Source: Azospirillum sp051124815
Lineage (GTDB): Bacteria; Pseudomonadota; Alphaproteobacteria; Azospirillales; Azospirillaceae
Direction: 5' to 3'
NCBI RefSeq assembly: GCF_051124815.1
Contig: NZ_CP118489.1
Coordinates: 248,001-312,000 of the forward strand
Length of the DNA: 64,000 nt
Shown here one piece after another: positions 45,941 to 53,722 of the stretch. The translations under genes were made by a program, and so were the position numbers. How positions within the stretch are numbered: the first letter of the stretch is position 1; every line of letters begins with the position of its first letter. The notes beneath the pieces are model-generated. The model was not told where the DNA came from, searched no databases, and saw nothing but the letters and a program-made list of their open reading frames with translations.

Positions 45941-46831
45941 TCACTCCGCCGCACGGGAATTGCCGTGGGGACGCGGCAGCGCATGGCGGTCGATGTCGCG
46001 GCTCAGCAGGCGCAGCACCGCCGCCGACGCGTCGGTCAGCTGCGCTTTGTGGCCGCCGATGGCGCGGCTGCAGGCGTTGTAGACCACCACCGCCGGGATG
46101 GCGGCGACGAGGCCGATGGCGGTCGCCAGCAGCGCCTCGGCGATGCCCGGCGCCACCACGGCGAGGTTGGTGGTCTGCGCCTTGGAGATGCCGATGAAGC
46201 TGGTCATGATGCCCCACACCGTGCCGAACAGGCCGATGAAGGGGCCGGTCGAGCCGATGGTGGCGAGGATGCCGGTGCCGCGCGCCATGCGCCGGCCGGC
46301 CGCCGACTCGATCCGCTCCAGCCGCGAGGCGGCGCGGTCCATCAGCCCGTCGCGCGACGGCGCGTCGGCCGACAGATGGGTCTCGGCGACCACGGCGCGG
46401 ACCAGCGCGGCGGCGGTGCCCTGGCTGAAGCCGACCCGCTCCGCCGCCTGCGACAGCGAGCGCGACTCCTCCAGCATCGCCAGCGCCGCGCGCGCCTTGC
46501 GCTTCGCCGACGACAGTTCCACCGTCTTGGCGATGGCGATGGTCCAGGTGACGACCGAGGCGAGCGCCAGACCCACCATCACCGCCTGCACCACCGGGCT
46601 GGCGGTGACGAACATGCCCCAGGGCGACAGGTCGTGCGGCAGCGAGGCGAGAGCGGCAGCCGCCGCGTCCGGAGCGGCCTGCGCCGCCCCCTGCATCGCT
46701 CCATCCGGCACCGCCCCGGCGGCGGCGGGCGCGGCGGCCTCCTGTGCGCGGGCGGCGGCGCCGGCCATCAGAGCGCCGGCACCGGCAAGTGCGGCGGCCA
46801 GCGCAGGACGGTGGCGAAACGATGTCGGCAT
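45941..46831 (-). CDS. exbB: ExbB biopolymer transport protein
   Basis: 296 residues. The start ATG precedes a signal-like segment (ALAAALAGAGALMAGAAARA) and an Ala-rich periplasmic head, as in long alphaproteobacterial ExbB. Helices then include VVQAVMVGLALASVVTWTIAIAK and the MotA/TolQ/ExbB block GTGILATIGSTGPFIGLFGTVWGIMTSF, then GIAEALLATAIGLVAAIPAVVVYN. First gene of the exbB-exbD-tonB operon; the Fur-like operator at 46936 lies 105 bases upstream. Confidence 0.92.
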   Translation of the reverse strand: MPTSFRHRPALAAALAGAGALMAGAAARAQEAAAPAAAGAVPDGAMQGAAQAAPDAAAAALASLPHDLSPWGMFVTASPVVQAVMVGLALASVVTWTIAIAKTVELSSAKRKARAALAMLEESRSLSQAAERVGFSQGTAAALVRAVVAETHLSADAPSRDGLMDRAASRLERIESAAGRRMARGTGILATIGSTGPFIGLFGTVWGIMTSFIGISKAQTTNLAVVAPGIAEALLATAIGLVAAIPAVVVYNACSRAIGGHKAQLTDASAAVLRLLSRDIDRHALPRPHGNSRAAE

Positions 46832-46935
46832 GGCGGTCCAACTCCCCCTCGGCGCGTGTCCGGCACGCGCGGTGCAAATATCCCGATGGCGCCCCGGCGC
46901 TATGCTCCGGAGCGGATACCCCGATGCGGTTATAG

Positions 46936-46956
46936 TGCGAATGAGTCTCACTCGCA
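46936..46956. promoter_or_regulatory. Fur-like operator 1
   Basis: A 21-bp palindrome with 10-bp arms, TGCGAATGAG and CTCACTCGCA, around a single T; only one arm position mismatches. The TGCGAATGA core recalls Fur sites of other proteobacteria. With tonB-exbBD on one side, iron control is the simplest reading. Which regulator (Fur, Mur, Irr) binds is not decidable from sequence. Confidence 0.65.
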
Positions 46957-47078
46957 CTGAAAATCGACCGCTGCCGGCGGGGAAACTTGCGTTTTTGTGG
47001 GAATTCGGCGCGCTGAGGCCGTGATTTTATTGGCCTTGCGAACAGTCCGGGAGACCGGAATCTCCATCCGCGACCAAG

Positions 47079-47099
47079 TGCGAATAAGTCTCAATACCA
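47079..47099. promoter_or_regulatory. Fur-like operator 2 (half conserved)
   Basis: TGCGAATAAG-T-CTCA matches operator 1 at 14 of its first 15 bases, while the second arm is degraded (ATACCA). It lies about 100 bases before the gene at 47200 and may be that gene's operator or a duplicated second site. Confidence 0.5.
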
Positions 47100-47199
47100 T
47101 CATTCAGCCCCACTGTCGTGGAGAATCTCGACGCCGTGCAACCTTCCGGCACTCCCGCCGGTTGAACCGTCCATCGAGACAGCGCCATAGAGAAGGCCG

Positions 47200-47454
47200 A
47201 TGACCCAGGTTTCCGTCGTCGAGGAAAAGGCCAGTTTCCGGCTGGTGGCCTGCGATGGCCGCTTCGCCGTGGTGGAGGCGCGGGCGGGACAGGTGTTCGG
47301 CCTGCCGGACGACGCGGAGGGTGGCCGCGACGGCGCCTCCGACAGCCCCGACGGCATCGTGTCGGTCGCCCGCTGGACCGGCGAGGACGAGGCCCGCGCC
47401 CTGATGCGCGACCTGTCGGAACGCGGCGACGAGCTGTCCCGCCGCATCCGGTGA
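47200..47454 (+). CDS. hypothetical protein (84 aa), divergent from exbB
   Basis: 84 residues, acidic, no signal. Begins MTQVSVVEEKASFRLVACDG; the middle is Asp/Gly-rich and the end LMRDLSERGDELSRRIR is helical. AGAAGG lies shortly before the ATG. Shares the Fur-like control region with exbB, so may be iron-responsive. No family recognised. Confidence 0.6.
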   Translation: MTQVSVVEEKASFRLVACDGRFAVVEARAGQVFGLPDDAEGGRDGASDSPDGIVSVARWTGEDEARALMRDLSERGDELSRRIR

Positions 47455-47507
47455 TCCGGCGGCCCCCCGGCCGCGTACCGCCTTGGGCATAGTGTGCGGA
47501 GCGCAAC

Positions 47508-48299
47508 ATGGACGGAACTGGCGGCGAAACGGAAGGCGAGCCGGACGGCAAGGCGCCCGGCATCACCTGGATCACCGGCGCCAGCAGCGGCATCGGCCGG
47601 GCTCTGGCGATCCATATCGCCAATGGCGGTGCGCAGGTCGCGCTGTCCGCCCGCTCGGTCGACGACCTGACGTCAACGGTGCAGCACAGCCCGGACCGCA
47701 TGCGCCTGTTCCCGCTGGACGTCACCGACCGCGTCGCCACCGCCGCCACCGTCGCCGCCATCGAACGCTGGTTCGGCCCCATCGACCGGGCGGTGCTGAA
47801 CGCCGGCACCCACAGCCCGATGTCCTTGGAGGATTTCTCCGCCGACACCGCCCGCCGGCTGATGGAGGTCAACTATATGGGCGTGGTCCATGGGCTGGAG
47901 GCGCTGCTGCCGCGGATGCGGGCGCGCGGGCACGGACAGGTGGCGGTGGTCGCCTCCGTCGCCGGATACCGCGGCCTGCCGACGGCGGCGGCCTATGGCC
48001 CGACCAAGGCGGCGCTCATCAACCTGTGCGAATCGCTGAAGCCCGACTGCGATCGCGCCGGGATCAGGCTGCAGCTGGTCTGCCCCGGCTTCATCGACAC
48101 GCCGCTGACCGCCCGCAACCCCTTCCCCATGCCGGACCTGATGCCGGTGGAGGATGCGGCCCGCCAGTTGGCCGACGAGATGGAGGGCGACGGCTTCGAG
48201 ATCACCTTCCCGAAGCGCTTCACCCGCAAGCTGAAGCTGGCGCGCTGCCTGCCCTATCGGCTTTACTTCCCGCTGGTGCGCAAGGCGACGGGTGTATGA
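47508..48299 (+). CDS. short-chain dehydrogenase/reductase
   Basis: 263 residues. Nucleotide motif TGASSGIG (23-30), NAG at 98-100, catalytic Ser150, Tyr163 and Lys167 (YGPTK). The protein has a C-terminal basic extension FPKRFTRKLKLARCLPYRLYFPL that may contact the membrane. It overlaps the following NTF2-like gene by an ATGA. SDRs of this kind accompany the RpoE-ChrR-controlled lipid genes in related bacteria, and here they sit next to that set. Confidence 0.88.
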   Translation: MDGTGGETEGEPDGKAPGITWITGASSGIGRALAIHIANGGAQVALSARSVDDLTSTVQHSPDRMRLFPLDVTDRVATAATVAAIERWFGPIDRAVLNAGTHSPMSLEDFSADTARRLMEVNYMGVVHGLEALLPRMRARGHGQVAVVASVAGYRGLPTAAAYGPTKAALINLCESLKPDCDRAGIRLQLVCPGFIDTPLTARNPFPMPDLMPVEDAARQLADEMEGDGFEITFPKRFTRKLKLARCLPYRLYFPLVRKATGV

Positions 48300-48742
48300 C
48301 GGACGACCACAGAACTCAGGGGCTGGACGCCTGGGTCGATTTCTTCGAAACGCTCAGCGTCGAGACGCTCGACCGGCTGCCGGCGCTGACGGTGCCGGAG
48401 GTGCGTTTCCGCGACCCCTTCAACGACGCCCGTGGGCGCGATGCGGTGCGCGCGGCGCTGGTCCACACGCTGAACGGCTGCCGCGATCTGCGCTTCACCG
48501 TCACCCACCGGCTGTTCGCGCCCGATCTGGCGATCCTGCGCTGGCGGTTCGAGGCGGCGGTGACCGGCATCGGCCGGATGGACGTGATCGGCACCAGCGA
48601 AGTGCGGCAGGTCGCGGACGGCCGGGTGGCCGAGCACATCGACCATTGGGATTCCGGCGAGCATGTCTATCTGCGCCTGCCGCTGCTGGGCGCCCCGCTT
48701 CGCCTCATTCAGCGGCGGCTGGGGGCTGCACCGCCGGATTGA
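48296..48742 (+). CDS. SnoaL/NTF2-like protein
   Basis: 148 residues. LDAWVDFFETLSVETLDRLPALTVPEVRFRDPFND and VTGIGRMDVIGTSEVRQVADGRVAEHIDHWDSGEHVY are the cone-shaped NTF2-like fold of polyketide-cyclase-like/SnoaL proteins, common in this lipid cluster. Translationally coupled with the SDR. Its 3' end overlaps the convergent DUF3833 gene by 38 bases. Confidence 0.85.
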   Translation: MTDDHRTQGLDAWVDFFETLSVETLDRLPALTVPEVRFRDPFNDARGRDAVRAALVHTLNGCRDLRFTVTHRLFAPDLAILRWRFEAAVTGIGRMDVIGTSEVRQVADGRVAEHIDHWDSGEHVYLRLPLLGAPLRLIQRRLGAAPPD

Positions 48743-49235
48743 TTTCGACGCTGGGCTGGATCATCCGACCCTCGGGCAGGAAGAACAGGCTGACCGTGCC
48801 GATCCACAGGCCCCAGCGATAGACGTTGGCGCGGTTGATCAGTGCATCGCCCGGCTGCAGCCACATCCAGTCGTCGAAGCGCACGCGCCAGCGGTCGCCG
48901 CCCACCTTCAGCGCCATCTCGTAGGTCCAGTTCAGCGCGTTGCCGGCCGACCGCCCCACCGCCGTACCGATCACGTCGTCGGCCCGCCCCTCATAAGTTC
49001 CTTCGGCAGTTCTGACGATGCGCCAGACCCGGCGGTCGGTCTCGCCGTCGGCATAGAGGAAGCGTTCGTCCAGCACCAGCTCCCGCCCGTCCCACCGTCC
49101 GTCGATGGCGACGGTGAAGCTGCGGCGCAGCGTGCCGAACCGGTCCTCGAACACGCCCCAGGCCTGGGTGCGCCCGGCGAAATAGCGCTCGATCCGCAAT
49201 TCGGGCGTGTTGCCGGCGAAATCCCCGATCTTCAT
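48705..49235 (-). CDS. DUF3833 protein
   Basis: 176 residues. Starts MKIGDFAGNTPELRIERYFAGRTQAWGVFEDRFG, then GRWDGRELVLDERFLYADGETDRRVWRI and NWTYEMALKVGGDRWRVRFDDWMWLQPGDALINRA, the DUF3833 pattern (a lipocalin-like fold is likely). No signal peptide or lipobox is visible with this start. Last of the minus-strand FAD oxidoreductase-DUF1365-CFA-DUF3833 operon. Confidence 0.82.
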   Translation of the reverse strand: MKIGDFAGNTPELRIERYFAGRTQAWGVFEDRFGTLRRSFTVAIDGRWDGRELVLDERFLYADGETDRRVWRIVRTAEGTYEGRADDVIGTAVGRSAGNALNWTYEMALKVGGDRWRVRFDDWMWLQPGDALINRANVYRWGLWIGTVSLFFLPEGRMIQPSVEINPAVQPPAAAE

Positions 49236-49252
49236 CAAGAGCGGTCCTCCGC

Positions 49253-50515
49253 CTACGGCTTGCGAAAGCGCCAGAGCCCGACATCGATGGTCCCGGCGCG
49301 GAACCCGGCCTCGCAATAGGCGAGGTAATAGTCCCACAGCCGGCGGAACCGCTCGTCGAAGCCCAGCGCCGCCACCTGCGGCCCGGCCTCCAGGAAGCGC
49401 CGCCGCCACTCCGCGCAGGTCCGGGCATAGGAATCGCCGAACGTCTCCACATGCTCCACCACCAGCCCGGCCCGCTCCGCCTCGGCGCGCAGGGCCGACG
49501 GGCAGGGCAGCATGCCGCCGGGGAAGATGTGGCGCTGGATGAAGTCGCAGCCGCGGCGATAGCGCGGGAACCGCGCGTCGTCGATGGTGATCGCCTGGAC
49601 CACCGCCGCCCCGCCGGGAACCAGCCGGTCGCGCAGGGCGGCGAAATAGCGCGGCCAATGCTCCTCCCCCACCGCCTCGATCATCTCGACGGAGACGATG
49701 CGGTCGAAGCTGCCGCCGGCGTCGCGATAGTCCATCAGCCGCAGGTCGACCTGCCCGGCCAGCCCGGCCCGGTCGATGCGCGCACGGGCGAAGGCCAGTT
49801 GCTCCGCCGACAGCGTCAGCCCGACCACCGACGCGCCGCGCCGGCCGGCCAGATGCTCCGCCATCCCGCCCCAGCCGCAGCCGATCTCCAGCACCCGGTC
49901 GCCGGGGCGGAGTTGCAGCAGCTCGGCGACGCGGGCGATCTTGGCCTCCTGCGCGGCCTCCAGGCTCTGCCCCTCCCGCTCGTACAGGGCGGAGGAATAG
50001 GTCATGCCGGGATCGAGCCACAGCCGGTAGAAGCCGTTGCCGAGGTCATAGTGGAAGGCGATGTTGCGGCGGCTGCCGCGGCGGGAGTTGGCGCGGCTGC
50101 GGTGGAACAGCCGGTTGGCCGCCGCCGCCGCGACGGTGCCCCTTAAGCCTTTCTCCTTCGCCCCACCCCCGATTGCCGCCTCGTTGCGGATCGCCAGTTC
50201 GATCAGCGCCGGCAGGTCGCCGCTGCGCCACAGCCCGTCGCCATAGGCCTCCGCCATGCCGACCGCGCCGCCCAGCATCAGCCGCCGCGCCGCGGCATCG
50301 TCGAGCAGCGTCAGGTCGGCCCGCGGCCCCTCGGCCGGATCGCCGACGCACATCGTCCGCCCGTCGGGCAGGCGCAGGCTCAACTCTCCCCGGCGGATGC
50401 CGCCGGCCATCCGCACCAGGGCGCCGGTCCACAAGTCGCGTCCGGTCACCAGCCGCAGCCACCGGGGGTGACGTCGAGGCGCGGTCGCAGCGATGTCGCT
50501 AACGATGTCGGTCAT
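49253..50515 (-). CDS. cyclopropane-fatty-acid-synthase-type methyltransferase
   Basis: 420 residues. The start overlaps the DUF1365 stop. The SAM-binding motif is RVLEIGCGWGGMAEHLA (about 208-224). IAFHYDLGNGFYRLWLDPGMTYSSALYE and IVSVEMIEAVGEEHWPRYF are CFA-synthase blocks. It methylates unsaturated fatty-acyl chains of phospholipids. In RpoE-ChrR regulons of other alphaproteobacteria such an enzyme takes part in making methylated or furan fatty acids. The context supports a specialised methylase more than the general Cfa. Confidence 0.9.
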   Translation of the reverse strand: MTDIVSDIAATAPRRHPRWLRLVTGRDLWTGALVRMAGGIRRGELSLRLPDGRTMCVGDPAEGPRADLTLLDDAAARRLMLGGAVGMAEAYGDGLWRSGDLPALIELAIRNEAAIGGGAKEKGLRGTVAAAAANRLFHRSRANSRRGSRRNIAFHYDLGNGFYRLWLDPGMTYSSALYEREGQSLEAAQEAKIARVAELLQLRPGDRVLEIGCGWGGMAEHLAGRRGASVVGLTLSAEQLAFARARIDRAGLAGQVDLRLMDYRDAGGSFDRIVSVEMIEAVGEEHWPRYFAALRDRLVPGGAAVVQAITIDDARFPRYRRGCDFIQRHIFPGGMLPCPSALRAEAERAGLVVEHVETFGDSYARTCAEWRRRFLEAGPQVAALGFDERFRRLWDYYLAYCEAGFRAGTIDVGLWRFRKP

Positions 50516-51495
50516 GAATGGCCTTCTCGGAAACGGTCGGGAACGACGATGTTCTTCACGACGGTGACGGGATGGACCGGAGCCGGCGGGCGCGGCCGGA
50601 TCGCCAGCCCCTTGCGCCAGAGATGCAGCGCCTCCCAATGGATGCCGGCGACCACCTTTGCGGTCATCAGCGGGTGGCGGGCCCAGGCGCGCAGGATGGC
50701 GCCGTCGGTCAGCTCCACCCGCCGGGCGGTCAGCGACGCATGCAGCACCGGCCCCCCGGCGTCGGTCTGGCGGATGGACACCGCCAGCGGCTCTCCCGCT
50801 TCGCCCATGGGCGGGCGGATGCGGAAGTGATAGGCGGTCTCCATGTCCATGAAGGGCGAGACGTAGAAGCACTTGTCGCAACTCTGACGCACCAGCCCGT
50901 CCGCTCCGGGCGCCGCCGGGATCAGGTAGGCATGGCGCTGGCCGAAGGTGTTGGACACCTCATGGATGATGGCGGCGAGCGTCCCGTCCCGGCGATGGCA
51001 GAACCAGACGCAGAGCGGGTTGAAGACGAAGCCCAGCACCCGCGGAAAGCACAGCAGCCGAACCGCCCCGCCCCCCTCGATCCCGGCGGCGGCAAGCTGG
51101 TGTTCAGCCCACTGTTTTAAGTCGCCAAACTCCCTCTCCCCCCCGGGGAGAGGGTCGGGGTGAGGGGGATGCATGGGGTGGATTCCGTGGGAGCGGGGAG
51201 TGCACGACTCTTGAAGATCCTCGCCGCGCTCCCCCCTCACCCTAACCCTCTCCCCGGGGGGGAGAGGGGATCCTCCGGCATCCCCACCAAGCGGCCCGAA
51301 ATCGCCATCATTGAACCCGATCAACCCGAAGCGGTTGTGGGCGAACAGCCGCAGCTCGCGGTCCAGCCGGTCAAGCTCGTCCAGATCGGCCAGCAGGCTG
51401 AACACCCGGTAGGACAGGCGGTGCCGCACCGGCTTCACCCGGTGATGCATCACCGTGCCGACATAAAGGCCGGAGGCGAAGCGGGGCGGCTCCAT
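50512..51495 (-). CDS. DUF1365 protein with an in-frame family A repeat insertion
   Basis: 327 residues. Starts at MEPPRFASGLYVGTVMHHR in an ATGA overlap with the FAD oxidoreductase stop. DUF1365 proteins are about 250-280 residues. Here the normal head (LSYRVFSLLADLDEL, ELRLFAHNRFGLIGFNDGDFG) is interrupted at about residues 76-122 by roughly 47 residues translated from the repeat (SPLPPGERVRVRGERG, HPDPLPGGERE). The normal tail then resumes (VRLLCFPRVLGFVFNPLCVWFCHR, YVSPFMDMETAYHFRI). The frame is intact. The insertion falls in a loop between conserved blocks, so the protein may still work. In other species DUF1365 is encoded with CFA synthases and flavin oxidases. Confidence 0.85.
   Translation of the reverse strand: MEPPRFASGLYVGTVMHHRVKPVRHRLSYRVFSLLADLDELDRLDRELRLFAHNRFGLIGFNDGDFGPLGGDAGGSPLPPGERVRVRGERGEDLQESCTPRSHGIHPMHPPHPDPLPGGEREFGDLKQWAEHQLAAAGIEGGGAVRLLCFPRVLGFVFNPLCVWFCHRRDGTLAAIIHEVSNTFGQRHAYLIPAAPGADGLVRQSCDKCFYVSPFMDMETAYHFRIRPPMGEAGEPLAVSIRQTDAGGPVLHASLTARRVELTDGAILRAWARHPLMTAKVVAGIHWEALHLWRKGLAIRPRPPAPVHPVTVVKNIVVPDRFREGHS
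51132..51270. repeat. family A palindromic repeat, copy 3 (inside the DUF1365 gene)
   Basis: 139 bp with both hairpins: CCCTCTCCCCCCCGGGGAG then AGGGTCGGGGTGAGGGGG; and CCCCCCTCACCCTAACCC then TCTCCCCGGGGGGGAGAGGG. The spacer read in reverse shows CCACGGAATCCACCCCATGC, so this copy is inverted relative to those at 17269 and 61612. All three bases of phase are kept, so the host gene is not frameshifted. Confidence 0.92.
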
Positions 51496-52862
51496 CACGC
51501 GGCCTCCAGCGCGGAGGCGCGCGCGGCCGGCGCCGGCCCCACATGGATGCGGCCGGATTCGTTCGGAACCGTCCAGGGCCGGCGCACGCCGCCCAGCGCC
51601 TCCGCCACCGCCAGCCCCGCCTGCGCCCCGTCCTCGTGGAAGCCGGCGCCGAAATAGGACCCGGCAAACCAGGTCCGCCGCCGGCCCTGCAGGCTCCACA
51701 GCTGCCGCTGCGCAGCCAGCGCCTCCATCCCGAAGATCGGGTGGTCGTAAAGCACGCTGCGCAGAATGCTGCCCTCGCGCGGCGGGCGGATGGGGTTCAG
51801 CGTGACGAACAGGTCGCGCTCGCTCGGCAGGAAGCCCTGCAGCCGGTTCATCCAATAGGTGACGCACAGCGCGTCCTGCCCGCCATCCCCCCGCTCGGCC
51901 AGATAATTCCAGCTCGACCACACCGCCCGGCGCTTCGGCATCAGGGCGGGGTCGCCGTGCAGGATGGCGAGGTTGCGCTCGTAGCCGAAGGCGCCCAGCA
52001 GCCGGCGCTCCTCCGCGCCGGCATCTTCCAGCAGGGCCAGCGCCTGATCGGCATGGGTGGCGAGCACGACATGGTCATGGGCGCGCACCTCGCCGCGGCG
52101 GTCGCGCAGCAGGACGCGGCCCTCCTCGCGGACGATGCCCTCCACCGCGCAGTTCAGGCGCAGGGCGCCGGGCATGTCGGCCAGGATGCGGCCGACATAG
52201 CTGCGGCTGCCGCCCTCCACCGTGCGCCAGACCGGCCGGCCCTTGACCTTCAGCAGGCCGTGGTTGTCGCAGAAGCGGATGAAGGCGGCGGCGGGATGGC
52301 CGCGCATCGACTCCGCCGGGCTGGACCAGATTGCGGCGGCCATCGGCAGCAGATGGTCGCGGATGAAGGCGTCGGAATAGCCGCCGCGGTCCAGCACGTC
52401 GCCCAGCGTCAGCGTCTCCGCCGCCGGATCGGCAAGCAGTGCCGGCGCTTCGCGGTAGAAGCGCAGGATGTCGGCGATCATCCGCCAGAAGCGTGGGCGC
52501 AGCAGGTTGCGTTTCTGCGCGAACAGGGCCGCGGGCGTGCCGGCATACTCCACCCGCCCGCCGTCGAGCGAGGCGGCAAAGCTCATGTCCGTCGCCCGCG
52601 TCGGCACGCCCAGATGGTCGAACAGGGCGACCAGATTGGGATAGCAGGGCTCGTTGTAGACGATGAAGCCGGTATCGACCGGGCCGGCGCCTTCGGCCTC
52701 GACCGTGTTGGCATGGCCGCCCGGCCGGTCCTCCTTCTCATAGAGGGTGACGCGGTGCGCCTTCGACAGCAGCCAGGCCGCCGACAGTCCGGCGATGCCG
52801 GACCCTACCACCGCGATGTCGAGCGGCGCCGGGGAGGTGTGGTCGGGCTGGAGAAGCGGCAT
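51495..52862 (-). CDS. FAD-dependent amine-oxidase-like oxidoreductase
   Basis: 455 residues. Dinucleotide fold IAVVGSGIAGLSAAWLLSK (17-35) followed by YEKEDRPGGHANTV. The C-terminal FAD contact is FAGSYFGAGFHEDGAQAGLAVAEAL. It groups by eye with the NAD/FAD-binding flavin-containing amine oxidase-like proteins that accompany DUF1365 and CFA genes. The substrate is probably a membrane fatty-acyl chain; this is inference from context. First gene of the four-gene minus-strand operon, divergent from the sigma factor gene. Confidence 0.87.
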   Translation of the reverse strand: MPLLQPDHTSPAPLDIAVVGSGIAGLSAAWLLSKAHRVTLYEKEDRPGGHANTVEAEGAGPVDTGFIVYNEPCYPNLVALFDHLGVPTRATDMSFAASLDGGRVEYAGTPAALFAQKRNLLRPRFWRMIADILRFYREAPALLADPAAETLTLGDVLDRGGYSDAFIRDHLLPMAAAIWSSPAESMRGHPAAAFIRFCDNHGLLKVKGRPVWRTVEGGSRSYVGRILADMPGALRLNCAVEGIVREEGRVLLRDRRGEVRAHDHVVLATHADQALALLEDAGAEERRLLGAFGYERNLAILHGDPALMPKRRAVWSSWNYLAERGDGGQDALCVTYWMNRLQGFLPSERDLFVTLNPIRPPREGSILRSVLYDHPIFGMEALAAQRQLWSLQGRRRTWFAGSYFGAGFHEDGAQAGLAVAEALGGVRRPWTVPNESGRIHVGPAPAARASALEAA

Positions 52863-52984
52863 AGGGCGGTCCTTGCGGATCTTGTCGGAAGTCTTGGCGG
52901 TGTGTGGCCCCGGACGCTAACCCGATATAGGTAGGTCCGGCTTGTGATCGGAATACGGCGGCAAATCGCCGTCGGATCATCGCC
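52863..52984. promoter_or_regulatory. divergent promoter region of the lipid operon and the RpoE-type sigma gene
   Basis: 122 bases. It holds an imperfect inverted repeat from 52945 to 52979: TGATCGG at one end, CGGATCA at the other, with ACGGCG/CGCCGT inside. TGATCC read on the minus strand (52979-52974) equals the -35 element known for RpoE of Rhodobacter sphaeroides. The -10 match (GTATTC) is weak. A symmetric promoter serving both directions is a hypothesis. Confidence 0.45.
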
Positions 52985-53722
52985 ATGCCCACGCTTTCGC
53001 GCCAGACTCGAAAAGACGAAATCGGCAGTGATCCGAAGCACGGGCTGCGGCGTATCCTGGCCATGATCGCCCAATTGGCCTCCCTTCTGACGCATGCCGC
53101 CGGAGCGGCACGGACGCCGGCCCCAAAAAGGACCGGACCGGGCGCCGGTGGCTGCCCCGATCCAGCATCCGCAAGGCTGGCGGCGGACCAGTCGGCCGAT
53201 CTGGTCGCGGTGGCGGCGGGCGACCGGGCGGCCTTCGCCCGGCTGTTCGCCCATTTCGCCCCGCGGGTGAAGGCTTACATGCTGAAGCTGGGGATGCCGG
53301 CGCAGCGGGCGGAGGATCTGGCGCAGGACACCATGCTGGCGGTGTGGCGCAAGGCCTCGCTCTACGACCCGGCGAAGGCGGAGGCGGCGACCTGGGTCTT
53401 CACCATCGCCCGCAACCTGCGCATCGACCTGCTGCGCCGCGAACGCCATCCGGAGGTGTCGGACGACGAGCTGTTGGAGCATGAGGACGACCGCCCGCGC
53501 GCCGACGAGGTGCTGGACGGCGACCGCCGCGCCCGCCGCCTGCGCGGCGCGCTGGCCTCGCTGACGCCGGAACAGGCGGAGGTGGTGCAGCTGTCCTTCT
53601 TTGCCGACCTCGCCCACCCGGCCATCGCCGAACGGCTGGACGTTCCCCTGGGCACCGTGAAATCGCGCCTGCGTCTGGCCATGGCCAAGATCCGCAAGGC
53701 GCTGGGAGACGACGACCGATGA
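52985..53722 (+). CDS. rpoE: ECF sigma factor, RpoE (ChrR-controlled) type
   Basis: 245 residues with this start, longer than the usual 170-200. Residues 1-65 have no homology-like features, so the true start may lie downstream (for example the ATG at 53063). Region 2 reads AAGDRAAFARLFAHFAPRVKAYMLKLGMPAQRAEDLAQDTMLAVWRKA. Region 4 reads SLTPEQAEVVQLSFFADLAHPAIAERLDVPLGTVKSRLRLAMAKIRKAL. Region 2 closely recalls R. sphaeroides RpoE. The stop overlaps chrR by an ATGA. Role: singlet-oxygen/organic peroxide response, inferred from ChrR and lipid neighbours. Confidence 0.87.
   Translation: MPTLSRQTRKDEIGSDPKHGLRRILAMIAQLASLLTHAAGAARTPAPKRTGPGAGGCPDPASARLAADQSADLVAVAAGDRAAFARLFAHFAPRVKAYMLKLGMPAQRAEDLAQDTMLAVWRKASLYDPAKAEAATWVFTIARNLRIDLLRRERHPEVSDDELLEHEDDRPRADEVLDGDRRARRLRGALASLTPEQAEVVQLSFFADLAHPAIAERLDVPLGTVKSRLRLAMAKIRKALGDDDR

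Larger units (their letters stand above)
46832..47199. promoter_or_regulatory. divergent control region of exbB-exbD-tonB and the gene at 47200
   Basis: 368 bases without a coding gene. Holds two related Fur-like operators (annotated separately), each 100-125 bases from one of the divergent starts. No other structure found. Confidence 0.6.

Noticed and set aside
50512..51495. DUF1365 gene as a pseudogene because of the repeat
   Set aside because: The frame is intact through the insertion and conserved blocks on both sides are complete, so it is kept as a CDS.
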